A stretch of 64,000 nucleotides of DNA from VRUE01 sp963703175 (GTDB lineage Bacteria; Actinomycetota; Thermoleophilia; Solirubrobacterales; 70-9): contig OY969794.1 in the NCBI GenBank assembly GCA_963703175.1, positions 1,798,001 through 1,862,000 on the forward strand. The letters run 5' to 3'. A model generated the notes under the pieces. The model did no database searches. It worked only from the letters and a program-made list of their open reading frames with translations, and was not told the origin of the DNA. The position numbers and the translations under genes were made by a program. Within the stretch, counting starts at the first letter, position 1, and every line of letters starts with the position of its first letter. Positions 21,968-29,388 of the stretch are shown here, one piece after another.

Positions 21968-23518
21968 CTATTCGGCTTCGGCCGGAGGCGATTCGGCTGG
22001 TGGTTCGCTTGGCGTCGATTCCGCCGGTGGCGCGCTTTCGGCCGGTGGCGGGCTGGATTCCGCTGGCGGCGAGCTTTCGGCCGGGGGAGGCGTTCCGCCG
22101 CCGACGGTGACGACGACCGTTTCGCTGCCCGCCGGGGCGCCGGCCGTAGGCGGCGATTTCGCGGCGGTGATGTTCGGCGCTGAAGTTTTGGTCGGGGCGG
22201 TCGTTTCGTCGGCAATTGCGACCGTGTTCGACTGGTCGGCTGCTTCCGTACCGCCGGCTTCCGTTGCGGGAGCTGCCGCTGAATCTGCCGGAACCGACTC
22301 CGGCTCAGCTACCGGCGGAGGAGGAGCGGGCGCGGCTACCTGTTCCACGGCTTGTGGCTTGGCCGGCGCGGCGATCTGGTGTTTAGCGACTATCGGGCTA
22401 CGTTTCACGGCGGAGATCTGAGCGGGGGGATTGGTCCGCGGAGTTGGCGTCGTATCGGACTTCTGGTTGACCTCGACCGCACCTGCGGTGATTACGGCGG
22501 CGGTGACGACGCCGGCGACGGCCTTGGCACCGATCGCGCCGCCGACCGCGCCAATTCCGCTTGCGGCACCGCCGCTGCCGAGCGCGGCACCGACGCTGCC
22601 TACCGCACCGGCGCTGGTGGCCGTTGCGGCTGCGCCGGCGCTTGCACCGGCTGCGCCGGCACCGCCCGTCGCGCTTGCGCCGGCAGTCGCGCCGCCGCTA
22701 GCCCCGCCAAAGCCGAGTTTGGAGGCGATGAAGCCCTTCAGGGCGACCAAGGCGCCGGCCGGGAAGAGGGCCGCCATCACCTTGTCGTTGGAACGGACCT
22801 GCGAGCGGAAGTCGCCGCATTCCTCGCAATCGCGAACGTGACGGCGAATGGGGCCGGAGACCTTGCGCAGGCCCTCGGCGGCCTCGGCCAGCTCCAGCCG
22901 CACCTCGCCGCAAGTCAGCTGGCGGGCCTGGCTCGCCTCGGCGAGGGAGATCCGAGCTCGCACCAGCAGCGACTTGACCGATGGCACGCTGGTCTCCATC
23001 GCGGCGGCTATTTCCTCATAAGACATCGCGTCCATCTCGCGCAGCAGAAGGGCGGTGCGCTGCGTCTCGGGCAGCTTGCCGACGTCGGTCAGCAACTGGC
23101 GGAACTCCTCGCGGTTGCTGACCTTCTCAGCCGTCGTGGCGGCCTCGACGACCGGCACCATGTCCATCGATTCCTGTGCGTCCGCGGTCGGCTTGCGCAG
23201 GTGGTTGAGGCTGCGGTTGCGGGCGATCCGGTAGAGCCAAGGGCGTAGGTTGATCTCGCGCTCGTCGGCGAGCATTGCCCGGTAGGCATTGACGAAGACC
23301 TCCTGGAGCACGTCCTCGGCGTCCTCGGTGGAACCCAGCATCTGTCGGCAGAATCCCAGTAGGCGACCTTGGTAGCGATCGACGATCGTCTCGAAGGCTC
23401 CAGCGTTACCGCTGCGGGCCATGGCGATCAGCTTCTCGTCTCCCTGCAGCTTCAGCAGCGGGGAGCGGCGGGCTAGGAGTCCGCGTTGACTGGCGTGGGT
23501 TAGAGCCGATGCCTCCAA
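21968..23518 (-). CDS. ECF sigma factor fused to zinc-finger anti-sigma-like, membrane and exposed Pro-rich regions
   Basis: 516 residues in one frame. Sigma region 2 (about 30-100) has AFETIVDRYQGRLLGFC, DAEDVLQEVFVNAYR and LRPWLYRIARNRSLNHLR. Sigma region 4 (about 140-200) has KLPETQRTALLLREMDAMSYEEIAAAM, VKSLLVRARISL. Next comes RRHVRDCEECGDF, the H-x3-C-x2-C of zinc-binding anti-sigma domains. A hydrophobic helix region (FPAGALVALKGFIA) and a long Gly/Ala-rich stretch with AVAGVVTAAVITAGAVEV follow, then an Ala/Pro/Glu tail with PPAES repeats. It looks like a sigma factor physically tethered to the membrane. TTG start is uncertain. Confidence 0.82.
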   Translation of the reverse strand: MEASALTHASQRGLLARRSPLLKLQGDEKLIAMARSGNAGAFETIVDRYQGRLLGFCRQMLGSTEDAEDVLQEVFVNAYRAMLADEREINLRPWLYRIARNRSLNHLRKPTADAQESMDMVPVVEAATTAEKVSNREEFRQLLTDVGKLPETQRTALLLREMDAMSYEEIAAAMETSVPSVKSLLVRARISLAEASQARQLTCGEVRLELAEAAEGLRKVSGPIRRHVRDCEECGDFRSQVRSNDKVMAALFPAGALVALKGFIASKLGFGGASGGATAGASATGGAGAAGASAGAAATATSAGAVGSVGAALGSGGAASGIGAVGGAIGAKAVAGVVTAAVITAGAVEVNQKSDTTPTPRTNPPAQISAVKRSPIVAKHQIAAPAKPQAVEQVAAPAPPPPVAEPESVPADSAAAPATEAGGTEAADQSNTVAIADETTAPTKTSAPNITAAKSPPTAGAPAGSETVVVTVGGGTPPPAESSPPAESSPPPAESAPPAESTPSEPPAESPPAEAE

Positions 23519-23635
23519 AATTCACTCTCCAGGGAAGACTTCGTGGATGGACTTGTCTTCCTAAGTAGGGACACCGTAGCAACGAGATAGTTGCGGTCCG
23601 TACAAATCTTTACTGGCCCTTTAGACGCGGAGAAA

Positions 23636-23721
23636 TGCCCGGGGCGGGACTCGAACCCGCAAGCCCCCTGAGGGGCAGCGCATTTTAAGTGCGCCGCTTT
23701 TGCCAGTTTCGCCACCCGGGC
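23636..23721 (-). tRNA. tRNA-Leu (anticodon UAA)
   Basis: 86 bases on the minus strand. Acceptor arms GCCCGGG and CCCGGGC pair fully, discriminator A. The anticodon stem-loop GCGCA-CTTAAAA-TGCGC gives anticodon TAA, and a long variable arm (TGCCCCTCAGGGGGC) marks a class II tRNA. T loop GGTTCGAGTCC is standard. CCA is not encoded. Confidence 0.95.
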
Positions 23722-23744
23722 GCCAGCGATGGTACCCCCGTCGA

Positions 23745-23750
23745 TAGGCT
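23745..23750 (+). promoter_or_regulatory. Putative -10 hexamer (leaderless)
   Basis: TAGGCT six bases before the ATG of the ThDP enzyme gene and 24 bases from the divergent tRNA-Leu. Confidence 0.4.
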
Positions 23751-23756
23751 CGCTGA

Positions 23757-25370
23757 ATGGCGGTGCATGGGGGGCGACTCGTGGCGAAGGCCCTGAAGTC
23801 CAGGGGAGTTAGCCATCTCTTCACGCTTTCAGGCGGCCATCTGTTCTCTATATATGACGGCTGTAAAGCCGAGGGAATCGAGATCGTTGACGTTCGGCAC
23901 GAGCAGTCGGCTGTATTTGCAGCGGAGGGGTTCGCCAAGGCGACCCGACGGCTTGGGGTTGCTGCGCTTACCGCTGGGCCAGGTGTGACCAACGGCATCA
24001 GCGCGATCGCCGGCGCCCAGGCCAACTGCTCGCCGATTTGCATTCTTGGCGGACGGGCGCCTGAGTTGCGCTGGGGTTCGGGCTCACTGCAGGAGATCGA
24101 CCATTTGCCTTTGGTCCAGCCGCTGGTCAAATCGGCGGAGACGGTGAAGGAGACGGGGGCGATCGCAGCACGGACCGCGGCGGCGCTCGACCTGGCCTCG
24201 AGCGCGCCCTACGGGCCGACCTTCGTCGACTATCCACTTGACGTCGTTTTCAGCGAGGCGGAAGCGGAAGTCCCGGCCTTTGTCAGTTCCGCACCGCAGC
24301 CAGCGGCCGGAGTGGAGGAGGCGGTGGCGCTGCTGGCCGCTGCTGAGCGGCCGGCGATCATGGCCGGCTCTGGCCTCTACTGGGGTCACGGCGAGGCGGA
24401 GCTGCAGGCACTAGCCGAGGCGCTCGGGATTCCGGTCTTCCTCAACGGGTTAGGGCGTGGGTGTCTCGCTGCCGACCACGAGCTTGCCTTTAGTCGGGCG
24501 CGGGGTGCCGGTTTAAAGGGTGCCGATGTGGCCCTTGTCGTCGGAGTCCCGATCGACTTCCGGCTCGGCTTTGGCGAAAGCTTCGGCGAGAAGACCAAGC
24601 TGATTCGGCTCGACGCCGCCCCCAACGCGCTGACTGCCAACCGTGCTCCAGAGGTAGACCTGGTCGGCGATGTCGTTGCGACCCTGGCTGCGATCCGTGA
24701 ATTGGTCGGCGGCAATCGTGGGCGCACCGACGCCTGGATTGAGCAGTTGCGCGGGGTTGAGGCGGAGAAGCGGGCTGCTGAGCAAGAGGAGCTGAACGAC
24801 GGGCGTTCGCCATTGCACCCGGTCCGTGTCTATAAGGAGTTGGGGGAAGTGCTCGATCGCGATGCGATCGTGATCGGCGACGGCGGCGACTTCGTCTCCT
24901 ACGCCGGTCGCTTTATCGAGACCTTCGTGCCGGGCTGCTGGATGGACCCGGGACCGTTCGGCTGTCTTGGCGCCGGTCCGGGTCAGGCGATCGGCGCAAA
25001 GTTGGCCCATCCGGAGCGGCAGGTCTGCCTTTTGCTCGGCGATGGAGCTTTCGGCTTCGCTGGCATGGAGTTCGACACTTTGGCGCGTCACGGCCTGCCG
25101 GTGGTCGGTGTGATGGGTAATAACGGTATCTGGGCACTTGAGCATCACCCGATGAAATTCCTCTATGGCTACTCGGTCGCAGCCGAGCTGCGGCCCGAAA
25201 CGCCGTACGAGAAAATGGTTGAAGCGCTGGGCTGTGATGGGATGATTGTTAGCGATCCGGCTGAGCTACGGCCGGCGCTGGAGCGCGCCTTCGAATCGGG
25301 CCGGCCGACCTTGGTCAATGTCATTACCGACCCCGAGGTCGTCTACCCGCGCAAGTCAAATTTGGCTTGA
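23757..25370 (+). CDS. Thiamine diphosphate-binding enzyme (acetolactate synthase-like family)
   Basis: 537 residues with the three-domain ThDP layout. The PYR domain (about 1-170) has HLFTLSGGHLFSIYDG, VDVRHEQSAVFAAEGFAKATR (catalytic Glu) and TAGPGVTN. The central domain spans about 185-330. The PP domain has GDGGDFVSYAGRF and LLLGDGAFGFAGMEFDTLARHGLPVVGVMGNNGIW, the GDG-x-N metal/ThDP motif with variant spacing. Family members include acetolactate synthase, oxalyl-CoA decarboxylase and benzoylformate decarboxylase; no partner gene decides between them. Its stop is inside a TTTGGCTT/AAGCCAAA hairpin. Confidence 0.85.
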   Translation: MAVHGGRLVAKALKSRGVSHLFTLSGGHLFSIYDGCKAEGIEIVDVRHEQSAVFAAEGFAKATRRLGVAALTAGPGVTNGISAIAGAQANCSPICILGGRAPELRWGSGSLQEIDHLPLVQPLVKSAETVKETGAIAARTAAALDLASSAPYGPTFVDYPLDVVFSEAEAEVPAFVSSAPQPAAGVEEAVALLAAAERPAIMAGSGLYWGHGEAELQALAEALGIPVFLNGLGRGCLAADHELAFSRARGAGLKGADVALVVGVPIDFRLGFGESFGEKTKLIRLDAAPNALTANRAPEVDLVGDVVATLAAIRELVGGNRGRTDAWIEQLRGVEAEKRAAEQEELNDGRSPLHPVRVYKELGEVLDRDAIVIGDGGDFVSYAGRFIETFVPGCWMDPGPFGCLGAGPGQAIGAKLAHPERQVCLLLGDGAFGFAGMEFDTLARHGLPVVGVMGNNGIWALEHHPMKFLYGYSVAAELRPETPYEKMVEALGCDGMIVSDPAELRPALERAFESGRPTLVNVITDPEVVYPRKSNLA

Positions 25371-25380
25371 GAAAGCCAAA
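25361..25380 (+). terminator. Hairpin over the ThDP enzyme stop codon
   Basis: TTTGGCTT (25361-25368) pairs with AAGCCAAA (25373-25380), with a four-base loop containing the end of the stop codon. It is AT-richer than its surroundings and lacks a T tract. Confidence 0.5.
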
Positions 25381-25398
25381 ACTGGCTGACTGGCCAGA
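25381..25398. promoter_or_regulatory. Operator-like palindrome (shared motif, copy 2)
   Basis: ACTGGCTGACTGGCCAGA, one base different from the copy at 20975. It is directly after the terminator hairpin and 11 bases before a 41-codon open frame. Confidence 0.5.
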
Positions 25399-25409
25399 TT
25401 GGCCAAAGG

Positions 25410-25535
25410 ATGTCCAAACGAGAATCGACCGCCAGCGATGGCGGCCGATTCAAGTTGGCCCCTCAGGACGGGCAGGGGTACGTCTTCAGGGACCAGTTCT
25501 TATTCGATGGGCTCAGACGGCGGGAGGCGCCATGA
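25410..25535 (+). CDS. Possible small protein (41 residues)
   Basis: A short ATG frame that reads MSKRESTASDGGRFKLA, then PQDGQGYVFRDQFLFDGLRR, then REAP before TGA. The composition is protein-like rather than random, and an operator-like palindrome lies 11 bases upstream. AAAGGA abuts the ATG too closely to be a normal ribosome-binding site. It could be a real small protein or the remnant of a longer gene. No family recognised. Confidence 0.3.
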   Translation: MSKRESTASDGGRFKLAPQDGQGYVFRDQFLFDGLRRREAP

Positions 25536-25789
25536 TGCGGCAATCGCCCGAACCCTATGACCGGTTCTGTGATGGAGACTCCTCGTCCTCACCTCTTCCC
25601 CGATGTGACGAGTATGCGCTCGCCTATCCGAAATGTCTAGGAGCCGCTTTTGCCTCTACTAACAACTAGGTAGATAAACTTTACCAAGTTTTGGGGCTTC
25701 GACCCAGATGTTTACCCAACTGGACGGGTGCCGAAAACTCGCCTGTACACCGGGTCCCACGGCTTTTGCCCGTTCGTGTTCATACGCGG
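25536..25789. other. Non-coding gap between convergent genes
   Basis: No convincing gene is seen. The stretch is less GC-rich than its neighbours, especially 25640-25720. No strong palindrome or tandem repeat was found. Confidence 0.5.
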
Positions 25790-26722
25790 TTATTCGCGCT
25801 TTGACGCAGTCTCGAGCGCCATTCCGTAGAGGATGTCGTGCTCGGAAGCCTGGATCTGCTCGAGGCCGAAGGCGCGCATGGCCTCGATCAAGATCACGCA
25901 GCCGGCGATGATCGTCGGCGCCCGGTCGGGATGGAGGCCGGGGATCGCCGCCCGCTCGGCGAGCGGCGCGGAGGCAAAGCGCGAGAGCTGGTGCTGGATC
26001 TTCTCTAGCGAGAGGATGTGGCCGTGCACGCGGCTCGGGTCGTAAGGCTCGAGGCCAAGCTCGACTGCGGCCAGGGAGGTGGGGGTTCCGGCGACCGCGA
26101 TTCCTGTCGGGGCCACGGTCTCTTCGCGGCCAGCGCGGGCCTCGGCGATCAGCGCCCGGATGTCCCCTGCCAGCGCCTCGAGCTCGACCGCGGTGGGCGG
26201 ATCGCCGCCGATGTGGCGCTCGGTGTGGCGGACGACGCCAGCCTGTAGCGAGGTGTGGAAGCCGATCTCGGTTCCGGTGCCGACGATCATCTCGGTCGAT
26301 CCGCCGCCGATGTCGATCACCAGTGTGGCTGTCTTGGGCGGATGTTCGGCGGTGGCACCGCGGTAGGTGAGGCGTGCCTCCTCCTCGCCGTCGAGGACGC
26401 GCGCCGTGAGGGCGAAACGCTCGCGCAGCTCGGCGACGAAGGCGCTGCCGTTGGAGGCATCACGCACGGCGCTGGTGGCGATCGCCGCGATCCGCTCGAC
26501 GCCGCTTTCGCGACAGATCTCCACGTAGTCGCCGATTGCGGCGCAGGCCGCCTCGATCGCCTCATCGGCGAGTTGCCCAGAGAGGTCGACGCCACGACCG
26601 AGCCGGGTGACCCGACTCTGCCGTTCGGCTACGGCGACGCTTCCGTCGACATCGGCGATCAGCAGCCGGGTCGAGTTGCTGCCGACGTCGATTACCGCGA
26701 CTCTGTGGACAGGGGCTGCCAT
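25790..26722 (-). CDS. ppx: Exopolyphosphatase / Ppx-GppA family phosphatase
   Basis: 310 residues, the short actinobacterial Ppx length. Seen: VAVIDVGSNSTRLLIAD (phosphate-1 motif of the ASKHA fold), then AIATSAVRDASNG, LVIDIGGGSTEMIVG (phosphate-2 motif), and AGTPTSLAAVEL (adenosine-side motif). It removes terminal phosphate from polyphosphate and may also act on pppGpp. It is divergent from a PPK2 gene with only about 30 bases between starts, so polyphosphate breakdown and use are probably regulated together. Confidence 0.9.
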   Translation of the reverse strand: MAAPVHRVAVIDVGSNSTRLLIADVDGSVAVAERQSRVTRLGRGVDLSGQLADEAIEAACAAIGDYVEICRESGVERIAAIATSAVRDASNGSAFVAELRERFALTARVLDGEEEARLTYRGATAEHPPKTATLVIDIGGGSTEMIVGTGTEIGFHTSLQAGVVRHTERHIGGDPPTAVELEALAGDIRALIAEARAGREETVAPTGIAVAGTPTSLAAVELGLEPYDPSRVHGHILSLEKIQHQLSRFASAPLAERAAIPGLHPDRAPTIIAGCVILIEAMRAFGLEQIQASEHDILYGMALETASKRE

Positions 26723-26753
26723 GGGGCAGCGGCACTCTAGTTAAGGTCGCTTG

Positions 26754-27545
26754 GTGGACACCGAGGTGCTCAGCAAGTCGGGTTACGAAAAGGAGCTGGC
26801 GCGCCTGCAGGTCGAGCTCGTCCGCCTGCAGGAATGGATCGTGCAGGAGGGCCTCAAGGTAGTCGTCCTCTTCGAGGGACGCGACACCGCTGGCAAGGGC
26901 GGCGTTATCCGCCGCATCGCCGAACGGACCAACCCGCGGGTCGTGCGCACCGCCGCGCTTGGCAAGCCGAGCGATCGCGAGCGCAGCGAGTGGTACTTCC
27001 AGCGCTACGTGGCCCACCTGCCGGCCGCCGGTGAGATGGTCCTCTTCGACCGCAGCTGGTACAACCGCGCCGGGGTCGAGCGGGTGATGGGATTCTGCAC
27101 GGACGCCGAGTACGAGGAGTTCATGCGCACCTGCCCGCAGTTCGAGCGCATCCTCCAGGGTGCTGGCACGGTGCTCGTCAAGTACTGGCTGTCGGTCAGC
27201 GACGAGGAGCAGGAGCGGCGCTTCAAGGCCAGGGAGGAGGACCCGGGGAAGCGCTGGAAGCTGAGCGCCGTCGACGTCGAGGCGCGCGCCCGCTGGGTCG
27301 ACTACGCCGAGGCGAAGGACGAGATGTTCGCCTACACCGACACCAAGGACTCGCCCTGGTACGTGGTCGAGGCCGATGACAAGCGCACCGCCCGCCTCAA
27401 CCTGATCTCCCACCTGCTCGAACAGATTCCCTATAAGCGGATCAACCACGATCGGATCGAGTTCCCGCCACGCCAGGAACGCGCCTACATCCGCCCGCCG
27501 GCGGACACCCAGACCTACGTCCCCGAGCGCTACCGGGTGAAGTGA
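26754..27545 (+). CDS. ppk2: Polyphosphate kinase 2
   Basis: 263 residues, a one-domain PPK2. Seen: VVVLFEGRDTAGKGGVIRRI (Walker A), GKPSDRERSEWYFQRYVAHLP, VLFDRSWYNRAGVERVMGFC (Walker B and lid), and LVKYWLSVSDEEQERRFKAR. It transfers phosphate between polyphosphate and nucleoside di- or triphosphates in the cytosol. GTG at 26754 is preferred over the TTG just before it. It is divergent from ppx. Confidence 0.92.
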   Translation: MDTEVLSKSGYEKELARLQVELVRLQEWIVQEGLKVVVLFEGRDTAGKGGVIRRIAERTNPRVVRTAALGKPSDRERSEWYFQRYVAHLPAAGEMVLFDRSWYNRAGVERVMGFCTDAEYEEFMRTCPQFERILQGAGTVLVKYWLSVSDEEQERRFKAREEDPGKRWKLSAVDVEARARWVDYAEAKDEMFAYTDTKDSPWYVVEADDKRTARLNLISHLLEQIPYKRINHDRIEFPPRQERAYIRPPADTQTYVPERYRVK

Positions 27546-27601
27546 GCCGCAAGCCCCGCTGCGCGCCGCAGGGGCAGCCTGACCGCCCAGGCCGCCATTG
27601 C

Positions 27602-27607
27602 TAGCAT
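27602..27607 (+). promoter_or_regulatory. Putative -10 hexamer of tRNA-fMet
   Basis: TAGCAT 11 bases before the mature 5' end of the initiator tRNA. Confidence 0.5.
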
Positions 27608-27618
27608 GGACAGACCGC

Positions 27619-27695
<77 letters not shown>

Positions 27696-27732
27696 CCTCA
27701 TTAGTGACCAAAGACTTAGGTCGCGGACTCCA

Positions 27733-27759
27733 GAAAAGGCCTCACAGGAGCGCCTTTTC
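27733..27759 (+). terminator. Rho-independent terminator after tRNA-fMet (island copy)
   Basis: GAAAAGGC (27733-27740) pairs with GCCTTTTC (27752-27759), giving a stem ending in a short T run. It lies inside the island and presumably now terminates the tRNA transcript. Confidence 0.7.
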
Positions 27760-27848
27760 GTCATAAGGGCGGTGCGAGCGGCGACCGTAGTCGTCGCTAC
27801 GATCACAATGAGCGATTCCACGCGCGGAGGGCTCCGATCAAGAACGCT

Positions 27849-28544
27849 ATGAAACAGAAAGCCCATCTAGGAACGAATGACCCGAGGATCGTTCGCGCCA
27901 TCTTTACCCTGCGCGAGACGGCTGGCTACCTCGACGTGCCTAAGTCGAATATCCAGCGCTGGGCTCGGCCACCGGATGCCAAGCACCCGCTGATCACCTG
28001 TTTCCCCCCCCATGGTCGTGAGGCGACCGTGCCGTTCATCGGCTTCGCTGAGGCCTTCGTGCTGTCGAGCTTTAGGCGAGCCGGGGTGCCGCTTCAACGG
28101 ATTCGCCCCGCGGTCGAGGTACTGGAAAAGGAGATCGGCGTGGATCATGCTCTCGCCTCCAAGCGCCTCTACACCGACGGAGCCGAGGTGCTCTTCGATT
28201 ATGCGGAAAAACACGGCGAGCGCGAGCTAAGAGATCTCGTCGTCGTTCGCACCCAGCAGCGCCAGTTCTCCGCTGTCGTTAAGGGCTATCTGAAACGCAT
28301 CGAGTACGGAGGTGACGGTTGGGCCGACTCTGTTCAGCTGCCTGCTTACGGCAATGCCAAGGTCGTCGTCGATCCCAAGGTCGCGTTTGGCCTGCCTCTG
28401 GTGGTCCACGGCGGTGCTCGTGTCGAGGATCTGGTCGACCGCTTCCAGGCTGGCGACTCTGTTGCGGACATTGCAGCCGACTTCAGCGTCCCCCCCGACG
28501 AGGTCGAGGACGTGATCCGGCTTGCAACCAGGACGGCAGCCTGA
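27849..28544 (+). CDS. DUF433 antitoxin-like protein with N-terminal HTH (VapB45-like)
   Basis: 231 residues. The N-terminal half (about 15-75) has FTLRETAGYLDVPKSNIQRWAR, a MerR-like helix-turn-helix. The C-terminal part (about 165-228) has VVVDPKVAFGLPLVVHGGARVEDLVDRFQAGDSVADIAADF, the DUF433 domain, which often ends antitoxins that pair with PIN-like toxins. The toxin-like gene follows 40 bases downstream. It probably represses its own operon and neutralises the toxin. First gene of the island. Confidence 0.8.
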   Translation: MKQKAHLGTNDPRIVRAIFTLRETAGYLDVPKSNIQRWARPPDAKHPLITCFPPHGREATVPFIGFAEAFVLSSFRRAGVPLQRIRPAVEVLEKEIGVDHALASKRLYTDGAEVLFDYAEKHGERELRDLVVVRTQQRQFSAVVKGYLKRIEYGGDGWADSVQLPAYGNAKVVVDPKVAFGLPLVVHGGARVEDLVDRFQAGDSVADIAADFSVPPDEVEDVIRLATRTAA

Positions 28545-28584
28545 TCGCGTGAAACAGGGACGCCGCGTCAGATAGCTCGCGGCG

Positions 28585-28992
28585 ATGCCCCGCCCCGAAG
28601 AGCAGAGCCCGGAGTTTTTTGTCGATCGCAGTCTCGGCAAGAGCATCGTGGAGGGCTTGCGCGCTGCCGGCCTCTCTGTTCACTCGATGGCCGAGGTCTA
28701 TGGCGAGAAGCGCTCCCAGCTCCTCGCCGATGAGGTTTGGCTGCGGGACGCTGGCGAAAACGACTGGATCGTCCTCACCAAGGACGACGCGATCCGGCGA
28801 CGACCGGCTGAGCGCGATGCCTTGACCGAGGCTGCCGTCCGGGTCTTCTGCCTAACCAATCGCCACATGCGCGGCGCAGAGCAAACGGAGCGGTTCGTCT
28901 CAAACCGCCACCGAATCATCCGCCGGGCTCGTAAGCCTGGCCCCTATGTCTACGGCGTGTACGAAAAGAGCTTGAAGCGTCTATGGCCGTAG
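28585..28992 (+). CDS. PIN-like toxin (VapC45/DUF5615-type)
   Basis: 135 residues. FFVDRSLGKSIVEGL carries the first acidic active-site residue, and DEVWLRDAGENDWIVLTKDDAIRRR carries the next acidic cluster, as in PIN-like nucleases that pair with DUF433 antitoxins. There is no membrane segment. It should be an RNase whose activity is held by the upstream antitoxin. The pairing and spacing support the call. Confidence 0.75.
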   Translation: MPRPEEQSPEFFVDRSLGKSIVEGLRAAGLSVHSMAEVYGEKRSQLLADEVWLRDAGENDWIVLTKDDAIRRRPAERDALTEAAVRVFCLTNRHMRGAEQTERFVSNRHRIIRRARKPGPYVYGVYEKSLKRLWP

Positions 28993-29020
28993 CTGGGTAC
29001 TTGCCAGGTCTTCATCTAGT

Positions 29021-29365
29021 ATGCCGCGGATGCATGCTGATCACGAAGTGTTCATTTCTGGCATTGATGACCGTCAGAAGGTCGTTTTGGCCTTCATCAG
29101 TAAAGAGGATGGGGGCCAGCGTTTGGTCCGCTCCTGCGCGCCAATGGATTTTGGCCCGAGTCGACGAGCCAAAAACAAGTCAGATCGCTACCACTTCTGG
29201 GACTATGACAGTGATAGCCCGGGAGGTCGCCACACCCTTAGTTTGCTGCCCGAGCAGATTGCTGCGATAGACAAGTCCGATGAGTCGTTTGATCCCGCGG
29301 AGTTTGTGACATGGGACCCGCCCTACGAATGGTTCCATCCACGTGACTGGGGTGGGCTTAGCTAG
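29021..29365 (+). CDS. Small protein of unknown function, WYL-like pattern
   Basis: 114 residues. KVVLAFISKEDGGQRLVRSC, then KSDRYHFWDYDSDSPGGRHTLSLLPEQIAAI and FDPAEFVTW, ending HPRDWGGLS. The order R-Y-x3-D-Y-D-x-D-S-x-G-x-R-x-x-x-L-x-x-x-x-I-x-x-I resembles short WYL-type ligand domains, but the match is from memory of the pattern only. It is 23 bases upstream of the OLD nuclease gene and may be its partner or regulator. Confidence 0.6.
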   Translation: MPRMHADHEVFISGIDDRQKVVLAFISKEDGGQRLVRSCAPMDFGPSRRAKNKSDRYHFWDYDSDSPGGRHTLSLLPEQIAAIDKSDESFDPAEFVTWDPPYEWFHPRDWGGLS

Positions 29366-29388
29366 AGCTGATCTAGCACCCATCAAAA

